Shown one piece after another: positions 38,517-47,635 of a stretch of DNA of 64,000 nt. The DNA is from Propionivibrio dicarboxylicus (GTDB taxonomy: Bacteria; Pseudomonadota; Gammaproteobacteria; Burkholderiales; Rhodocyclaceae), in contig NZ_FNCY01000001.1 in the NCBI RefSeq assembly GCF_900099695.1, positions 62,001 through 126,000 of the forward strand. The letters are read 5' to 3'. Under the pieces are notes generated by a model. It was not told the DNA's origin. It searched no databases and saw only the letters and a program-made list of their open reading frames with translations. A program made the translations under genes and the position numbers. Each line of letters begins with the position of its first letter. Position 1 is the first letter of the stretch.

Positions 38517-38539
38517 TCGCTGGATGTTCCGAGGAAAAA

Positions 38540-38563
38540 GGACGGGCTTTCCCGTCCTTTTTT
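38540..38563 (+). terminator. Intrinsic terminator after glnA
   Basis: GGACGGG (38540-38546), loop CTTT, and CCCGTCC (38551-38557) are followed by six T (38558-38563). The A-run before the stem extends the helix. It limits read-through from glnA into the ntrBC genes. Confidence 0.92.
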
Positions 38564-38655
38564 ATCGCCCGGACTCACCTGAAGTGCCGTTGTATTTCAA
38601 GGAACCATCCAATACACTGCCCGATTCGAACGCGCGAATCCGCCTGGATGGACCA

Positions 38656-39132
38656 ATGACAATGACAAGATTGCTACTCGCCGCCTCGACACTCTTCTTC
38701 GCAGCCATGCCGGCGCACGCCGACATTTTCAAGTGCGTCAGTGCCGACGGCCATGTCACCTACTCGAACATGGGCGACAAGCACTGCAAGCGCCTCAGTT
38801 TCGACACGCCCGCTGCCCCCCCCGCTGCCACCGGCACGCCGGCCAAGCCCGCCGCGCGCGCACCGACGCCGCAGAACTTCCCGAAGGTCGACGAAAGTGC
38901 GCAGCGCGCCCGCGACGGCGACCGCAAACGCATCCTCGAAGGCGAGTTGGACACCGAGCAGAAAAACCTCGACCAGGCCAAGAAAGACCTGGCCGACCAG
39001 GAAGCCGTGCGCTACGGTAACGAACGCAACTACCAGAAAGTCCTCGACCGCCTGCAACCGTTCAAGGATCGGGTGGCCTTACACGAACGCAATATCGAAG
39101 CGATTCGCGCCGAACTGACGCGAGTGCGCTGA
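38656..39132 (+). CDS. Exported DUF4124-domain protein
   Basis: A 158-residue protein with a signal peptide ending at AMPAHA, then a short DUF4124 domain (DIFKCVSADGHVTYSNMGDKHC with a cysteine pair), a Pro/Ala-rich linker and a charged C-terminal coiled coil (about residues 80-158). It is probably periplasmic. The gene often lies between glnA and ntrB in related betaproteobacteria, but its function is unknown. ATG at 38656 or 38662. Confidence 0.82.
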   Translation: MTMTRLLLAASTLFFAAMPAHADIFKCVSADGHVTYSNMGDKHCKRLSFDTPAAPPAATGTPAKPAARAPTPQNFPKVDESAQRARDGDRKRILEGELDTEQKNLDQAKKDLADQEAVRYGNERNYQKVLDRLQPFKDRVALHERNIEAIRAELTRVR

Positions 39133-39151
39133 TTCCGGAGAGAACCACACG

Positions 39152-40243
39152 ATGTCCGAGGCTGCCCCCAACCCCTTTGCCGGACTCGATTTACTCTCAT
39201 CGTCGGTGGTGCTGCTCGATGGCACCTTTCGGGTGCGCTACATCAACGCCGCCGCTGAAAACCTGCTCGCAGTCAGCCGCAAGGCGGTGATCGGCGAAAC
39301 CCTCGACGCCATCGCCATCTGCTCGCCGGTGCTGCACGAAGCCCTGGAAAACGCCGGCCGCCACGGCTGGGGCTATACCGGCCAGAACGTCGAATTGCGA
39401 CGCAATGACGATGTCACCCTACACCTCAACTGCACGGTCAACCCGACCGAATTGCCCGAAGCCGGGCTGCTCGTCGAGCTCTGGCCAATCGACCAGCAAC
39501 TCAAGGCGACGCGCGAGGAACGGCTGATCGAACAGCAGATCGCCAACCGCGAGCTGATCCGCAATCTCGCGCATGAAATCAAGAATCCGCTCGGCGGCAT
39601 TCGCGGCGCCGCACAACTGCTCGAACACGAACTCAACAATCCCGGCCTGCGCGAATATACGCAAGTCATCATCAAGGAAGCCGACCGCCTGCAGGATCTG
39701 ATGAAGCGCCTGCTGTCACCGCATCGCCCGATGCAGCCGGCGCCGGTCAACATCCACGAAATCCTCGAACGCGTGCGCAGCCTGCTCAAGGCCGAATTCC
39801 CGACGACGCTGCGGCTCGTGCGCGACTATGACACCAGCCTGCCCGATCTGATCGGCGACCGCGAGCAACTGATCCAGGCCGTGCTCAACATCGCCCGTAA
39901 CGCCGCGCAGGCCATCCAGGGACAACCGCACCCGCAGGAAGACGGCGCCCTACGGCTGGGCGGCCAGCTGATCCTGCGCACCCGCGTCGCCCGCCAGGTG
40001 ACGCTGGCCAAAAAGCGCCACCGCCTGGCGCTCGAACTGCAGGTCGTGGACAACGGCCCCGGCATTCCCGACGACATCCGCGAACGCATGTTCTATCCGC
40101 TGGTTTCCGGCCGCGAGGGCGGCAGCGGGCTGGGGCTCACGCTCGCGCAAAGTTTCGTCCAGCAACACCAGGGGACGATCGAATGCGAAAGCCGGCCCGG
40201 CTACACCTGCTTCACCATCCGCCTGCCACTCGGATCGCCGTGA
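39152..40243 (+). CDS. glnL: Nitrogen regulation sensor kinase NtrB (GlnL)
   Basis: A 363-residue cytoplasmic histidine kinase. An N-terminal PAS domain (about 15-125) precedes the H-box LAHEIKNPLGGIRGAAQLL and the ATPase domain with N-box IARNAAQAI, G1 VVDNGPGIP and G2 GREGGSGLGL. No membrane segments are present, consistent with sensing through PII protein. It phosphorylates NtrC, encoded next. Confidence 0.95.
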   Translation: MSEAAPNPFAGLDLLSSSVVLLDGTFRVRYINAAAENLLAVSRKAVIGETLDAIAICSPVLHEALENAGRHGWGYTGQNVELRRNDDVTLHLNCTVNPTELPEAGLLVELWPIDQQLKATREERLIEQQIANRELIRNLAHEIKNPLGGIRGAAQLLEHELNNPGLREYTQVIIKEADRLQDLMKRLLSPHRPMQPAPVNIHEILERVRSLLKAEFPTTLRLVRDYDTSLPDLIGDREQLIQAVLNIARNAAQAIQGQPHPQEDGALRLGGQLILRTRVARQVTLAKKRHRLALELQVVDNGPGIPDDIRERMFYPLVSGREGGSGLGLTLAQSFVQQHQGTIECESRPGYTCFTIRLPLGSP

Positions 40244-40297
40244 TGGCAAGCAATTTGCTATAGGCTTGGCATACGAATCATGAAGTCTGGAAAACAC

Positions 40298-41725
40298 ATG
40301 AAGCCGGTCTGGATCGTCGACGACGACAAGTCAATTCGCTGGGTCATCGAAAAGACGCTGACGCGCGAACAAGTCCCGTTCAAGAGTTTCGCCTCGGCCA
40401 GCGAGGTCCTTTCGCAGCTCGACCACGGCGCGGAGCCGCCGCAGGTCCTCGTCTCCGACATTCGCATGCCGGGCGAGAGCGGCCTCGATCTGCTCAAACG
40501 CTTCAAAGCCAAGTTCAGCTCTGTCCCGGTCATCATCATGACCGCCTACTCGGACCTCGACAGCGCCGTCGCCGCATTCCAGGGCGGCGCCTTCGAATAT
40601 CTGCCGAAACCCTTCGACGTCGACCAGGCGCTCGAACTCATTCGGCGCGCCATCGACGAGAGCGCGCACCAAGGCGGTGCGCAGAATGAAGTCAGCCAAC
40701 TCCCGGAAATTCTCGGACAAGCGCCAGCGATGCAGGAAGTCTTCCGCGCCATCGGCCGCCTCAGCCAGTCGAGCGCGACGGTGATGGTCACCGGCGAATC
40801 CGGCACCGGCAAGGAGCTCGTCGCCCGCGCCGTGCACCGCCACAGCCCGCGCAGCGACAAGCCCTTCATCGCCATCAATACCGCTGCCATTCCGAAGGAC
40901 CTGCTCGAATCCGAGCTGTTCGGCCACGAACGCGGCGCGTTTACCGGCGCCGCCACCCAGCGCCGCGGCCGTTTCGAACAGGCGGAGGGCGGCACGCTCT
41001 TCCTCGACGAAATCGGCGACATGCCGGCCGATCTGCAGACGCGCCTCCTGCGCGTCCTTTCCGACGGCAATTTCTATCGCGTCGGCGGCCACTCGCCGAT
41101 CAAGGCCAATGTCCGCATCATCGCCGCCACACACCAGAACCTCGAAACGCGCGTCAAGGACGGTCTCTTCCGCGAAGACCTTTTCCACCGGCTCAACGTC
41201 ATCCGCGTGCGCCTGCCCAGCCTGCGTGAACGACGCGAAGACATCCCGATCCTGGCCCGCCATTTCCTGCAACGCAGCGCGCAGGAACTTGGCGTCGAAG
41301 GCAAGCGTTTTTCCGACGCCGCGCTGCGTTTCCTCTCGAACCTCGATTTCCCCGGCAACGTCCGGCAGCTTGAGAACCTCTGCCACTGGCTGACGGTGAT
41401 GGCACCGGGACAGACCGTCGATGTCGCCGACCTGCCGCCTGAAATGCGCGACGCGCCGGCTGCCGCCGGTAGCGGCGGCGACTGGCAGAGCGGCCTGGCA
41501 AGCGAAGTCGATCGCATGCTCGCCGCCAGCGAAGGCCAGGTCCACGAAAAGCTGACCGACGCTTTCGAGCGCATCCTGATTTCGCGGGCACTGGCGCACA
41601 CCGGCGGACGTCGTATCGAAGCGGCCGTTGCGCTCGGCATCGGACGCAACACGATCACCCGCAAGATCCAGGAACTCGGGATGGACGGCGGTCGCGCCGA
41701 CGACACGGAGCGCGCCGGCGGATAA
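40298..41725 (+). CDS. glnG: Nitrogen regulator NtrC (GlnG)
   Basis: A 475-residue response regulator and sigma-54 activator. With the ATG at 40298 the phospho-acceptor is Asp54, as in canonical NtrC, which favours this start over ATG 40280. The AAA+ domain has Walker A GESGTGKE, the sigma-54 loop GAFTGA and Walker B GTLFLDEIGDM. A Fis-type helix-turn-helix ends the protein (RIEAAVALGIGRNTITRKI). It should act at the glnA enhancer sites in this window. Confidence 0.96.
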   Translation: MKPVWIVDDDKSIRWVIEKTLTREQVPFKSFASASEVLSQLDHGAEPPQVLVSDIRMPGESGLDLLKRFKAKFSSVPVIIMTAYSDLDSAVAAFQGGAFEYLPKPFDVDQALELIRRAIDESAHQGGAQNEVSQLPEILGQAPAMQEVFRAIGRLSQSSATVMVTGESGTGKELVARAVHRHSPRSDKPFIAINTAAIPKDLLESELFGHERGAFTGAATQRRGRFEQAEGGTLFLDEIGDMPADLQTRLLRVLSDGNFYRVGGHSPIKANVRIIAATHQNLETRVKDGLFREDLFHRLNVIRVRLPSLRERREDIPILARHFLQRSAQELGVEGKRFSDAALRFLSNLDFPGNVRQLENLCHWLTVMAPGQTVDVADLPPEMRDAPAAAGSGGDWQSGLASEVDRMLAASEGQVHEKLTDAFERILISRALAHTGGRRIEAAVALGIGRNTITRKIQELGMDGGRADDTERAGG

Positions 41726-41765
41726 TCGGGGATAATGGCGGACTCCCGATTCCGGAACCGTCCCC

Positions 41766-42581
41766 TTGAGTGCTTTTGGCCCCTCTCAACTGATCGATCC
41801 CGAGCGTCTGCAGACGGCCCTCGGCGCCGCCCGGGCACGATTTGCGATCACCGCCATCGACGCCTGCGCGTCGACCAGCACGCTCCTGCTCGAACGCAGC
41901 GCCCAAGGCGCGAGCTCGGGCAGCGTCATCGTCTGCGATCACCAGACCGCAGGCCGCGGCAGCCGGGGTCGGCAATGGTCGGCCGCGCCCGACGCCAGCC
42001 TGACCTTCTCGCTGCTCTGGGACTTCGACCGCGGCCTCGCCGACATGGCCGGCCTCTCGCTCGGCGTCGGCCTCGCCGTCGTGCGGGCGCTCGACAGCTG
42101 TGGCGCCGCCGGCGCCACGCTCAAGTGGCCCAACGACATCCTCTACCGCGACGCCAAACTCGGCGGCATCCTCGTCGAATTGAGCGGCGATGACGAAACG
42201 ACGCGGGCCGTCATCGGCATCGGCCTCAACCTGAAACTGCCCGAACTCGACCCGGTGGCAACGCCGATGATGATGCCGGTCGCCGCGCTCGCCGGGATGG
42301 TGACGCCACTACCCGATCGTCATTATCTGCTGGGCACGTTGCTGGTCGAACTCGCTGCCGTATTCGACGCCTTTTCTGCCGAAGGCTTCGCCGCCGTGCG
42401 CGACGCCTGGCAAGCCTGTCACGCCTGGCAGGGCCGGAAGGTGCGCGTGCTGCGCGACGGTGTCACCGTTCTCGAAGGACGCTGTTGCGGCGCCGACAGC
42501 GACGGCGCGCTGCTCGTCGACGGCGACGGGCGCATCGAACGCTGCCTGTCCGGCGACGTCAGCCTGAGGCCCGCATCATGA
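41766..42581 (+). CDS. birA: Biotin-[acetyl-CoA-carboxylase] ligase, monofunctional
   Basis: A 271-residue ligase with the biotin-binding ASTSTLLLERS, catalytic QTAGRGSRGRQW and LKWPNDILY..KLGGILVE motifs. The N-terminal DNA-binding domain of E. coli BirA is absent, so it cannot act as the biotin repressor. Start TTG at 41766 gives a family-like N-terminus. The stop overlaps the coaX start (ATGA). Confidence 0.92.
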   Translation: MSAFGPSQLIDPERLQTALGAARARFAITAIDACASTSTLLLERSAQGASSGSVIVCDHQTAGRGSRGRQWSAAPDASLTFSLLWDFDRGLADMAGLSLGVGLAVVRALDSCGAAGATLKWPNDILYRDAKLGGILVELSGDDETTRAVIGIGLNLKLPELDPVATPMMMPVAALAGMVTPLPDRHYLLGTLLVELAAVFDAFSAEGFAAVRDAWQACHAWQGRKVRVLRDGVTVLEGRCCGADSDGALLVDGDGRIERCLSGDVSLRPAS

Positions 42582-43294
42582 TCGTCGCCATCGATATCGG
42601 TAACACGCGCGTCAAGGTCGGCGTCCGCGAAGGCAAGGACTGGCTGATGCGCACCGCCCTGCCGACGCCCGAGGCCGCGCGACTGGCCGAACTCGCGGCG
42701 GAATGGCCGAACGGCACCCAGGTCGTCGCCAGCAACGTCGCCGGCGAGGCCGTCGAAAGCGCCGTGACGCAGGCGCTGGCGGGACGCCACCCGCTACGCT
42801 GGCTGCGCTCCAGCCGTGAAGCCTGCGGCGTGCGCAGCAGCTACGAATTCCCCGAAAAGCTCGGCGCCGACCGCTGGGCGGCACTGATCGGCGCCCGCGC
42901 GCAGCACGCCTCGGACTGTCTGGTCGTCTGCGCCGGCACCGCCACGACTGTCGACCACCTCGATGCCAATGGCGTTTTCCGCGGCGGCCTTATCCTGCCC
43001 GGCATCGACCTCATGCGTTCGTCGCTGGCCCGCAACACCGCACAATTGCCGTTTGCCGAAGGCGTCTGCAGCGAGCATCCGCGCAGCACCGTCGATGCCA
43101 TCGTCAGCGGCTGCCTGTTTGCCCAGACCGGCGCCATCGAGCGCATGTTCTCGCACGTGGCCGGAGAGCCCGATGCGCTCTGCCTGATCACCGGCGGCGC
43201 CGCGGCCGCCATCGTGCCGCACTTGCGCATTCCCTGCCGACCCGCGGAAAACCTGATCCTCGAAGGCTTGCTGCGTTTCGCCCGCGAAGGCTGA
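42578..43294 (+). CDS. coaX: Type III pantothenate kinase
   Basis: A 238-residue CoaX protein. It opens with AIDIGNTRVKVGV (phosphate 1 motif), has GADRWAALIGA, the VCAGTATTVDHLD motif and GGLILPGIDLMRSSL. It phosphorylates pantothenate for CoA synthesis and usually needs a monovalent cation. The birA-coaX pair is conserved in betaproteobacteria. Confidence 0.95.
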   Translation: MIVAIDIGNTRVKVGVREGKDWLMRTALPTPEAARLAELAAEWPNGTQVVASNVAGEAVESAVTQALAGRHPLRWLRSSREACGVRSSYEFPEKLGADRWAALIGARAQHASDCLVVCAGTATTVDHLDANGVFRGGLILPGIDLMRSSLARNTAQLPFAEGVCSEHPRSTVDAIVSGCLFAQTGAIERMFSHVAGEPDALCLITGGAAAAIVPHLRIPCRPAENLILEGLLRFAREG

Positions 43295-43317
43295 ACGCGC
43301 TTCCCGAGCGTCAAGCC

Positions 43318-44109
43318 CTAGAGGGATTCGCCGGCGAAACGGTAGTTGTCGGCGGCCAGTTTGCCACCGATCCAGCCACCGCCCAGCCACTCGCTGCGAT
43401 CGGTCGTCCCGATCGCGCCCAGGGCCACGAACAGCGGCAAAAAATGCTCCGGCGTCGGATGCGCTGCCAGCGCGCCGGGCGCGGTATGCGGCCAGTCGAG
43501 CAGGGACTCGACGTCCCCTGTCATGATCTTGGCATGAACATGATCGCGAAAGACGAGCGACTCGGGCGACGGTCCGTCACCATTGCTCCGCATATATTCA
43601 CCCAGGTTATGCGTCATGTGTCCGGACGCGACGATCAACACATTCTCGTCGCGCAGCGGCGCCAGCGCGGCGCCCAGCGCGAGGTGGTGGCGCGCACAAC
43701 GATCCGGCTGCACCGACACCGAGACAACCGGCACGTCGGCGGCGGGAAAGAGCGCACGCAGCGGCACCCAGGCGCCATGATCGAGACCGCGACCGGCATC
43801 GATGCCGGCGGCGATGCCGGCCTCGGACAGCCGCTGCTTGAGGCGTTGCGCCAGGGCAGAATCACCGGGCGCCGGGTAGCGCAGGCGGTAGAGTTCGGCC
43901 GGGAAGCCGCCGAAGTCGTGGATGGTTTCGGGACGCGCCGCACCGGAGACCATCGGCAGCCGCGTCGTCCAGTGGGCGGACACCGCCAGGATGGCCGCGG
44001 GTTTTTCCAAGCGGGGCGCGAGTGCCGACCAGACGGCGGCGAGGTCGTCACCGCCAAGGGCGGTCATCGGCGAACCGTGCGACAGGAAGAGGACGGGCTG
44101 TTTTGACAT
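43318..44109 (-). CDS. Extradiol ring-cleavage dioxygenase, DODA/YgiD family
   Basis: A 263-residue class III (LigB-like) dioxygenase. Metal residues are in LFLSHGSPM and LDHGAWVPL, with a further histidine in VASGHMTHNLGE. E. coli YgiD opens the ring of DOPA and related catechols. The ATG at 44109 (MSKQPVLFLSHG) fits the family. Same strand as the downstream-placed GST and DoxX genes, which may form a small group. Confidence 0.88.
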   Translation of the reverse strand: MSKQPVLFLSHGSPMTALGGDDLAAVWSALAPRLEKPAAILAVSAHWTTRLPMVSGAARPETIHDFGGFPAELYRLRYPAPGDSALAQRLKQRLSEAGIAAGIDAGRGLDHGAWVPLRALFPAADVPVVSVSVQPDRCARHHLALGAALAPLRDENVLIVASGHMTHNLGEYMRSNGDGPSPESLVFRDHVHAKIMTGDVESLLDWPHTAPGALAAHPTPEHFLPLFVALGAIGTTDRSEWLGGGWIGGKLAADNYRFAGESL

Positions 44110-44175
44110 GATGGATGACTCGATCATGGCGGGGCGCCACGCTGACTGCGGCAGCGCCCCCGCCGAACACAGGAC

Positions 44176-44781
44176 TCAGGCAGCCTCGGCAGCCAGCGCC
44201 GCCTGTACCGACGAACGACTTGCAACACGCTGCTGGAAGGACTGCAAGGCCGGCCAACGGGCGACATCGACGCCGGTCCATTGGCCCCAGTTGAGCACCG
44301 TAAACAGATACCCGTCGGCGACGCTGAAGCGATCGCCCAGCAGGTAGTCGTGGTCCTTCAATTGCGCCGCAACATAATCGAGGCGCTTCACCAGGGTCTC
44401 GCGCGCGGCCGCCTTGACGTCTTCCGGCGTCGTCGGCCGGAAGAGCGGGCCGAAACCCTTGTGGATTTCGGAGTTGATGAAGGTCAGCCATTCCTGCAGA
44501 CGATAGCGCGGGAGCGTGCCGTTTTGCGGCGCCAGACCGGCTTCCGGCTTGAGGTCGGCGATGTACTGCACGATCGCCGGCCCCTCGGTCAGGCGGGAGC
44601 CGTCATCGAGTTCGAGCACGGGCACATAGCCTTTGGGATTGATGCCGGCGAAGTCGCTGCCATCCGTGGCCAGCGTATGCGATTTGAGATCGACGCGAAC
44701 GAGTTCGACGTCAAGACCGGCTTCACGCAAGGCGATATGCGGAGAGAGCGAGCAGGCCATCGGCGAAAAGTACAGTTTCAT
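44176..44781 (-). CDS. gstA: Glutathione S-transferase, beta class
   Basis: A 201-residue GST. The N-terminal thioredoxin fold starts MKLYFSPMACSLSPHIALRE with Cys10 as the beta-class catalytic residue, has the conserved cis-Pro in GYVPVLELDDG, and the C-terminal helical domain ends in a FSVADGYLFTVL motif. It conjugates or reduces electrophiles. It lies between the dioxygenase and DoxX genes. Confidence 0.92.
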   Translation of the reverse strand: MKLYFSPMACSLSPHIALREAGLDVELVRVDLKSHTLATDGSDFAGINPKGYVPVLELDDGSRLTEGPAIVQYIADLKPEAGLAPQNGTLPRYRLQEWLTFINSEIHKGFGPLFRPTTPEDVKAAARETLVKRLDYVAAQLKDHDYLLGDRFSVADGYLFTVLNWGQWTGVDVARWPALQSFQQRVASRSSVQAALAAEAA

Positions 44782-44819
44782 GACATTTCCTTTCGTATGG
44801 AAAGCGCAACAAGAGAAGC

Positions 44820-45290
44820 TCAGACGGTCGTGCGGCGAACGTTGTCGAGCGCGAAGGCGCCGCTGCCGAGCAAGGACTGGGCTGCGGCCAGCACGACGAG
44901 ATAGAGCGGATATTCCCAGCCTCCCTTAGGCGCGCTGAACAGCCATCCGTTCCCGAGATGCACGGATAGGGCACCGATCAGGAGCGGCACGGTGGCGAGC
45001 GCAACCCAACGCGTCTTGAAGCCGACGAGCAAAGCGATACCGGCGAGGATCTCGGCCGGCACGACGATGTAGGCGGTCCAGGCCGGGAAACCGACCGACG
45101 CGAAGAATCCGGCCGTACCCGGCAGGGTGAAGACGAGCAGCTTGAGCAGGCCGTGCGAGAGGAACATCGCCGACAGGGCGACGCGCAACAGCGCGATGCC
45201 ATAGTCGGCGGCACGCGCCGTCGCTTCCGGACGAGCGGCCGAAGCGCTCGCGGCATTCGAGGGGGTAAGGGTTGCGGTGATCGCAGTCAT
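44820..45290 (-). CDS. DoxX family membrane protein
   Basis: A 156-residue protein with four predicted membrane helices, beginning GIALLRVALSAMFLSHGLLKL, typical of DoxX/YphA proteins. Family members are linked to redox or thiol stress, but the role is not defined. It is 38 bases upstream of gstA on the same strand and divergent from a LysR gene, which may regulate both. Confidence 0.87.
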   Translation of the reverse strand: MTAITATLTPSNAASASAARPEATARAADYGIALLRVALSAMFLSHGLLKLLVFTLPGTAGFFASVGFPAWTAYIVVPAEILAGIALLVGFKTRWVALATVPLLIGALSVHLGNGWLFSAPKGGWEYPLYLVVLAAAQSLLGSGAFALDNVRRTTV

Positions 45291-45316
45291 GACAGTCTCC
45301 TGAAAAATTCGGTGGA

Positions 45317-45332
45317 TTCGGTCCGGACCGAA
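45317..45332. promoter_or_regulatory. 16-bp perfect palindrome between doxX and lysR
   Basis: TTCGGTCCGGACCGAA is a perfect inverted repeat lying 27 bases upstream of the doxX start in the 136-base divergent gap. A second, shorter palindrome, CTGTACAG, occurs near 45357. Either could be the LysR-type regulator site. Confidence 0.5.
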
Positions 45333-45426
45333 GTGGTCCGGCGCATGGGTTGAACTGTACAGAACACGAAAACCGGGATAAATACGCGTAAGATTGAATC
45401 TCTGTTGCGAAATTCGGGATAATCAG

Positions 45427-46341
45427 ATGGATCGATTTGAAGCAATGCGGGTCTTCTGCGCGGTCATCGAGGCCGGCAGTTTCGCCGCCGCCGCCAACCA
45501 GCTGGGTCTATCAACGACGGCGGTATCGCGGCACGTGGCCCAGCTCGAAACGCTGCTCGGCGTGCGCCTGCTCAACCGCACGACGCGGCGGATGCGACCG
45601 ACCGACGAAGGCTATGCCTATTTCGAGCGCAGCACGCAATTGCTTGCCGACCTTGAGGAAACCGAAGCCAGCGTCTCGGGTCAGGCACAACGACCGCGCG
45701 GACGGCTGCGCCTGACCGCGCCGATCGCCCTGGCGACGCTACGACTGGCGCCGGCCTTCGTCGCCTTCTCGCGCCGCTTCCCTGAAGTCACGCTCGATCT
45801 GGTGCTGTCCGACAACGTCGCCGACTTTGCCGAAGAGGGACTCGACATGGCGATCCGGGTCGGACGGGTCGGCAGCGACAACCTCGTCGCCCGCCGCGTC
45901 GCCGAAACGGTGGTGCTCACCGCCGCCTCGCCGGCTTATCTGGCACGCGCCGGCATGCCGCAGCACCCCGGCGATCTCGCCCGGCATATCTGTCTCACCT
46001 ATCACTATGCGGCCGGCGGCAATCAGGCCGAGTTTTCGCAGGCCGACGGCAGCGTCGCCAGCGTGCGCTACAGCGGTCCTTTCCATTCGAACAACGGCAT
46101 GCTGCTGACGGAAATGGCGGTCGCCGACGCCGGCATCGTCTTCGCGCCCTGCTTCATCCTGCAACCGCTGATCGACCGTGGCGCGCTGCAGCGCGTCCTA
46201 CCCGACTGGCGCCTGCGCACATTGCCGATCCAGGTCGTCTATCCGACCCGGCGGCACCTCTCGGCCAAGGTACAGGCGATGACAGCCTTCCTGACCGACT
46301 GGTTCGCGCACACGCCGTGGGGCGCGGAAACAAAACCTTAG
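45427..46341 (+). CDS. LysR-family transcriptional regulator
   Basis: A 304-residue regulator with an N-terminal winged helix (MDRFEAMRVFCAVIEAGSFAAAANQLGLSTTAVSRHVAQLE) and a LysR substrate domain from about residue 90. It belongs to the large group that regulates adjacent divergent genes; doxX-gstA are the likely targets. The last three bases overlap the convergent phoR stop codon. Confidence 0.92.
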   Translation: MDRFEAMRVFCAVIEAGSFAAAANQLGLSTTAVSRHVAQLETLLGVRLLNRTTRRMRPTDEGYAYFERSTQLLADLEETEASVSGQAQRPRGRLRLTAPIALATLRLAPAFVAFSRRFPEVTLDLVLSDNVADFAEEGLDMAIRVGRVGSDNLVARRVAETVVLTAASPAYLARAGMPQHPGDLARHICLTYHYAAGGNQAEFSQADGSVASVRYSGPFHSNNGMLLTEMAVADAGIVFAPCFILQPLIDRGALQRVLPDWRLRTLPIQVVYPTRRHLSAKVQAMTAFLTDWFAHTPWGAETKP

Positions 46342-47630
46342 TGAGTGACGACGCGGGCGCCGGGAAAGCGTGCCGCGAAACAGCTGCCGACGCCCGGCGT
46401 GCTGCTGATGTCGAGCAAGGCCTGATGACGGTTGAGCGAATGCTTGACGATCGCCAGCCCGAGTCCGGTACCGCCGGCCTCGCGCGAACGCCCGCGATCG
46501 ACGCGGTAGAAACGCTCGGTCAACCGGGGAATATGCTGCGCCTCGATGCCGATGCCAGTGTCCTCGACGGCGAAGACGCCGCCCTGCGCGTTTGCATGCC
46601 AGCGGATCGTCACCGTGCCGCCGGCGGGGGTGTAGCGGATGGCATTGGACACCAGATTGGACAAGGCGCTGACGAGTTCGTGCTCACCGCCGAGCAGATC
46701 GCAGGCATCGTCGGCATCGACGACGATGCGGTGGCGTCCGGCCGACAGCGATTCGGCATCGCGCCGAAGCTTGTCGAGGATCCGGGCCATGTCGATGAGT
46801 CCATCCTCGGGCGGCGGCGCCGCCTCGATCGATGACAACGTCAAAAGATCCTGGACCACCGAAAGCATGCGACCCGACTGCTCCGACATCAGGGCGAGGT
46901 AATGCTGTCGCTCGTCCGGCGTCAATTCGATCTCGCGCAAGGTTTCGAGGAAACCGGACAGCACGGTCAGCGGCGTGCGCAATTCGTGCGAAACATTGGC
47001 GACAAAATCGCGGCGCATGCGGTCGAGGCGATCGGTCTGCGTCACGTCCTTGATCTGCACCAGCGTGCGCTGGTCGGCATAGGAAATCAGCTGGATCGAC
47101 AGCACCTGGCCGGGATTGCGCTCCGAGCGCAAGATCAGCGGACGGCTCAGGTCGCGCGCCGTCAGGTAGGCGACGAATTCGGGCTGGCGGACGATATTGG
47201 CGACCGACTGGCCGATGTCGGTGCGCGCGCGCAGCCCGAGCAGCGCCTCCGAGGTCGCGTTGCAAAAAACGATCTGGTCGTTGCGGTCGAGCAATACGAC
47301 GCCGTCATTGAGCGCCTGGATCGCCGCCAGCAACATGTCGATGCGGCGATTGCGCCGTTCGACGAGGGCGCGCAGGTCCTTCTCGTGGCGATAGAGGCGG
47401 CCGAAAACACCGTCCCAGGCGCCGCGGCCTTCCAGCGCGATATCGACTTCCGGCGCGCGCGACCAGCGGTCGAGCAAGGCAAAGTTGCGAAAATGCGCGA
47501 GCATCTGCAACATCAAGCCGGCGCAGAAAACCAGCCAGCCGACCGTCGCCGAAAACACCAGCGCGGCGAGCAGAGCGACGCAGCCCGCCAGCGTCGTCAG
47601 CAGCAGCGTCCGGATGAGTTCCTGTCGCAA
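46338..47630 (-). CDS. phoR: Phosphate regulon sensor kinase PhoR
   Basis: A 430-residue kinase with two N-terminal membrane helices (about 8-45), a short linker, a PAS domain (about 95-195), H-box VANVSHELRTPLTVLSGF, and an ATPase domain with SNLVSNAIRYTP, VEDTGIGI and GGTGLGLAIVKH. It phosphorylates PhoB when phosphate is low. Last gene of the phosphate operon, five bases after phoB. Confidence 0.95.
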   Translation of the reverse strand: MRQELIRTLLLTTLAGCVALLAALVFSATVGWLVFCAGLMLQMLAHFRNFALLDRWSRAPEVDIALEGRGAWDGVFGRLYRHEKDLRALVERRNRRIDMLLAAIQALNDGVVLLDRNDQIVFCNATSEALLGLRARTDIGQSVANIVRQPEFVAYLTARDLSRPLILRSERNPGQVLSIQLISYADQRTLVQIKDVTQTDRLDRMRRDFVANVSHELRTPLTVLSGFLETLREIELTPDERQHYLALMSEQSGRMLSVVQDLLTLSSIEAAPPPEDGLIDMARILDKLRRDAESLSAGRHRIVVDADDACDLLGGEHELVSALSNLVSNAIRYTPAGGTVTIRWHANAQGGVFAVEDTGIGIEAQHIPRLTERFYRVDRGRSREAGGTGLGLAIVKHSLNRHQALLDISSTPGVGSCFAARFPGARVVTH

Positions 47631-47635
47631 GAGGC

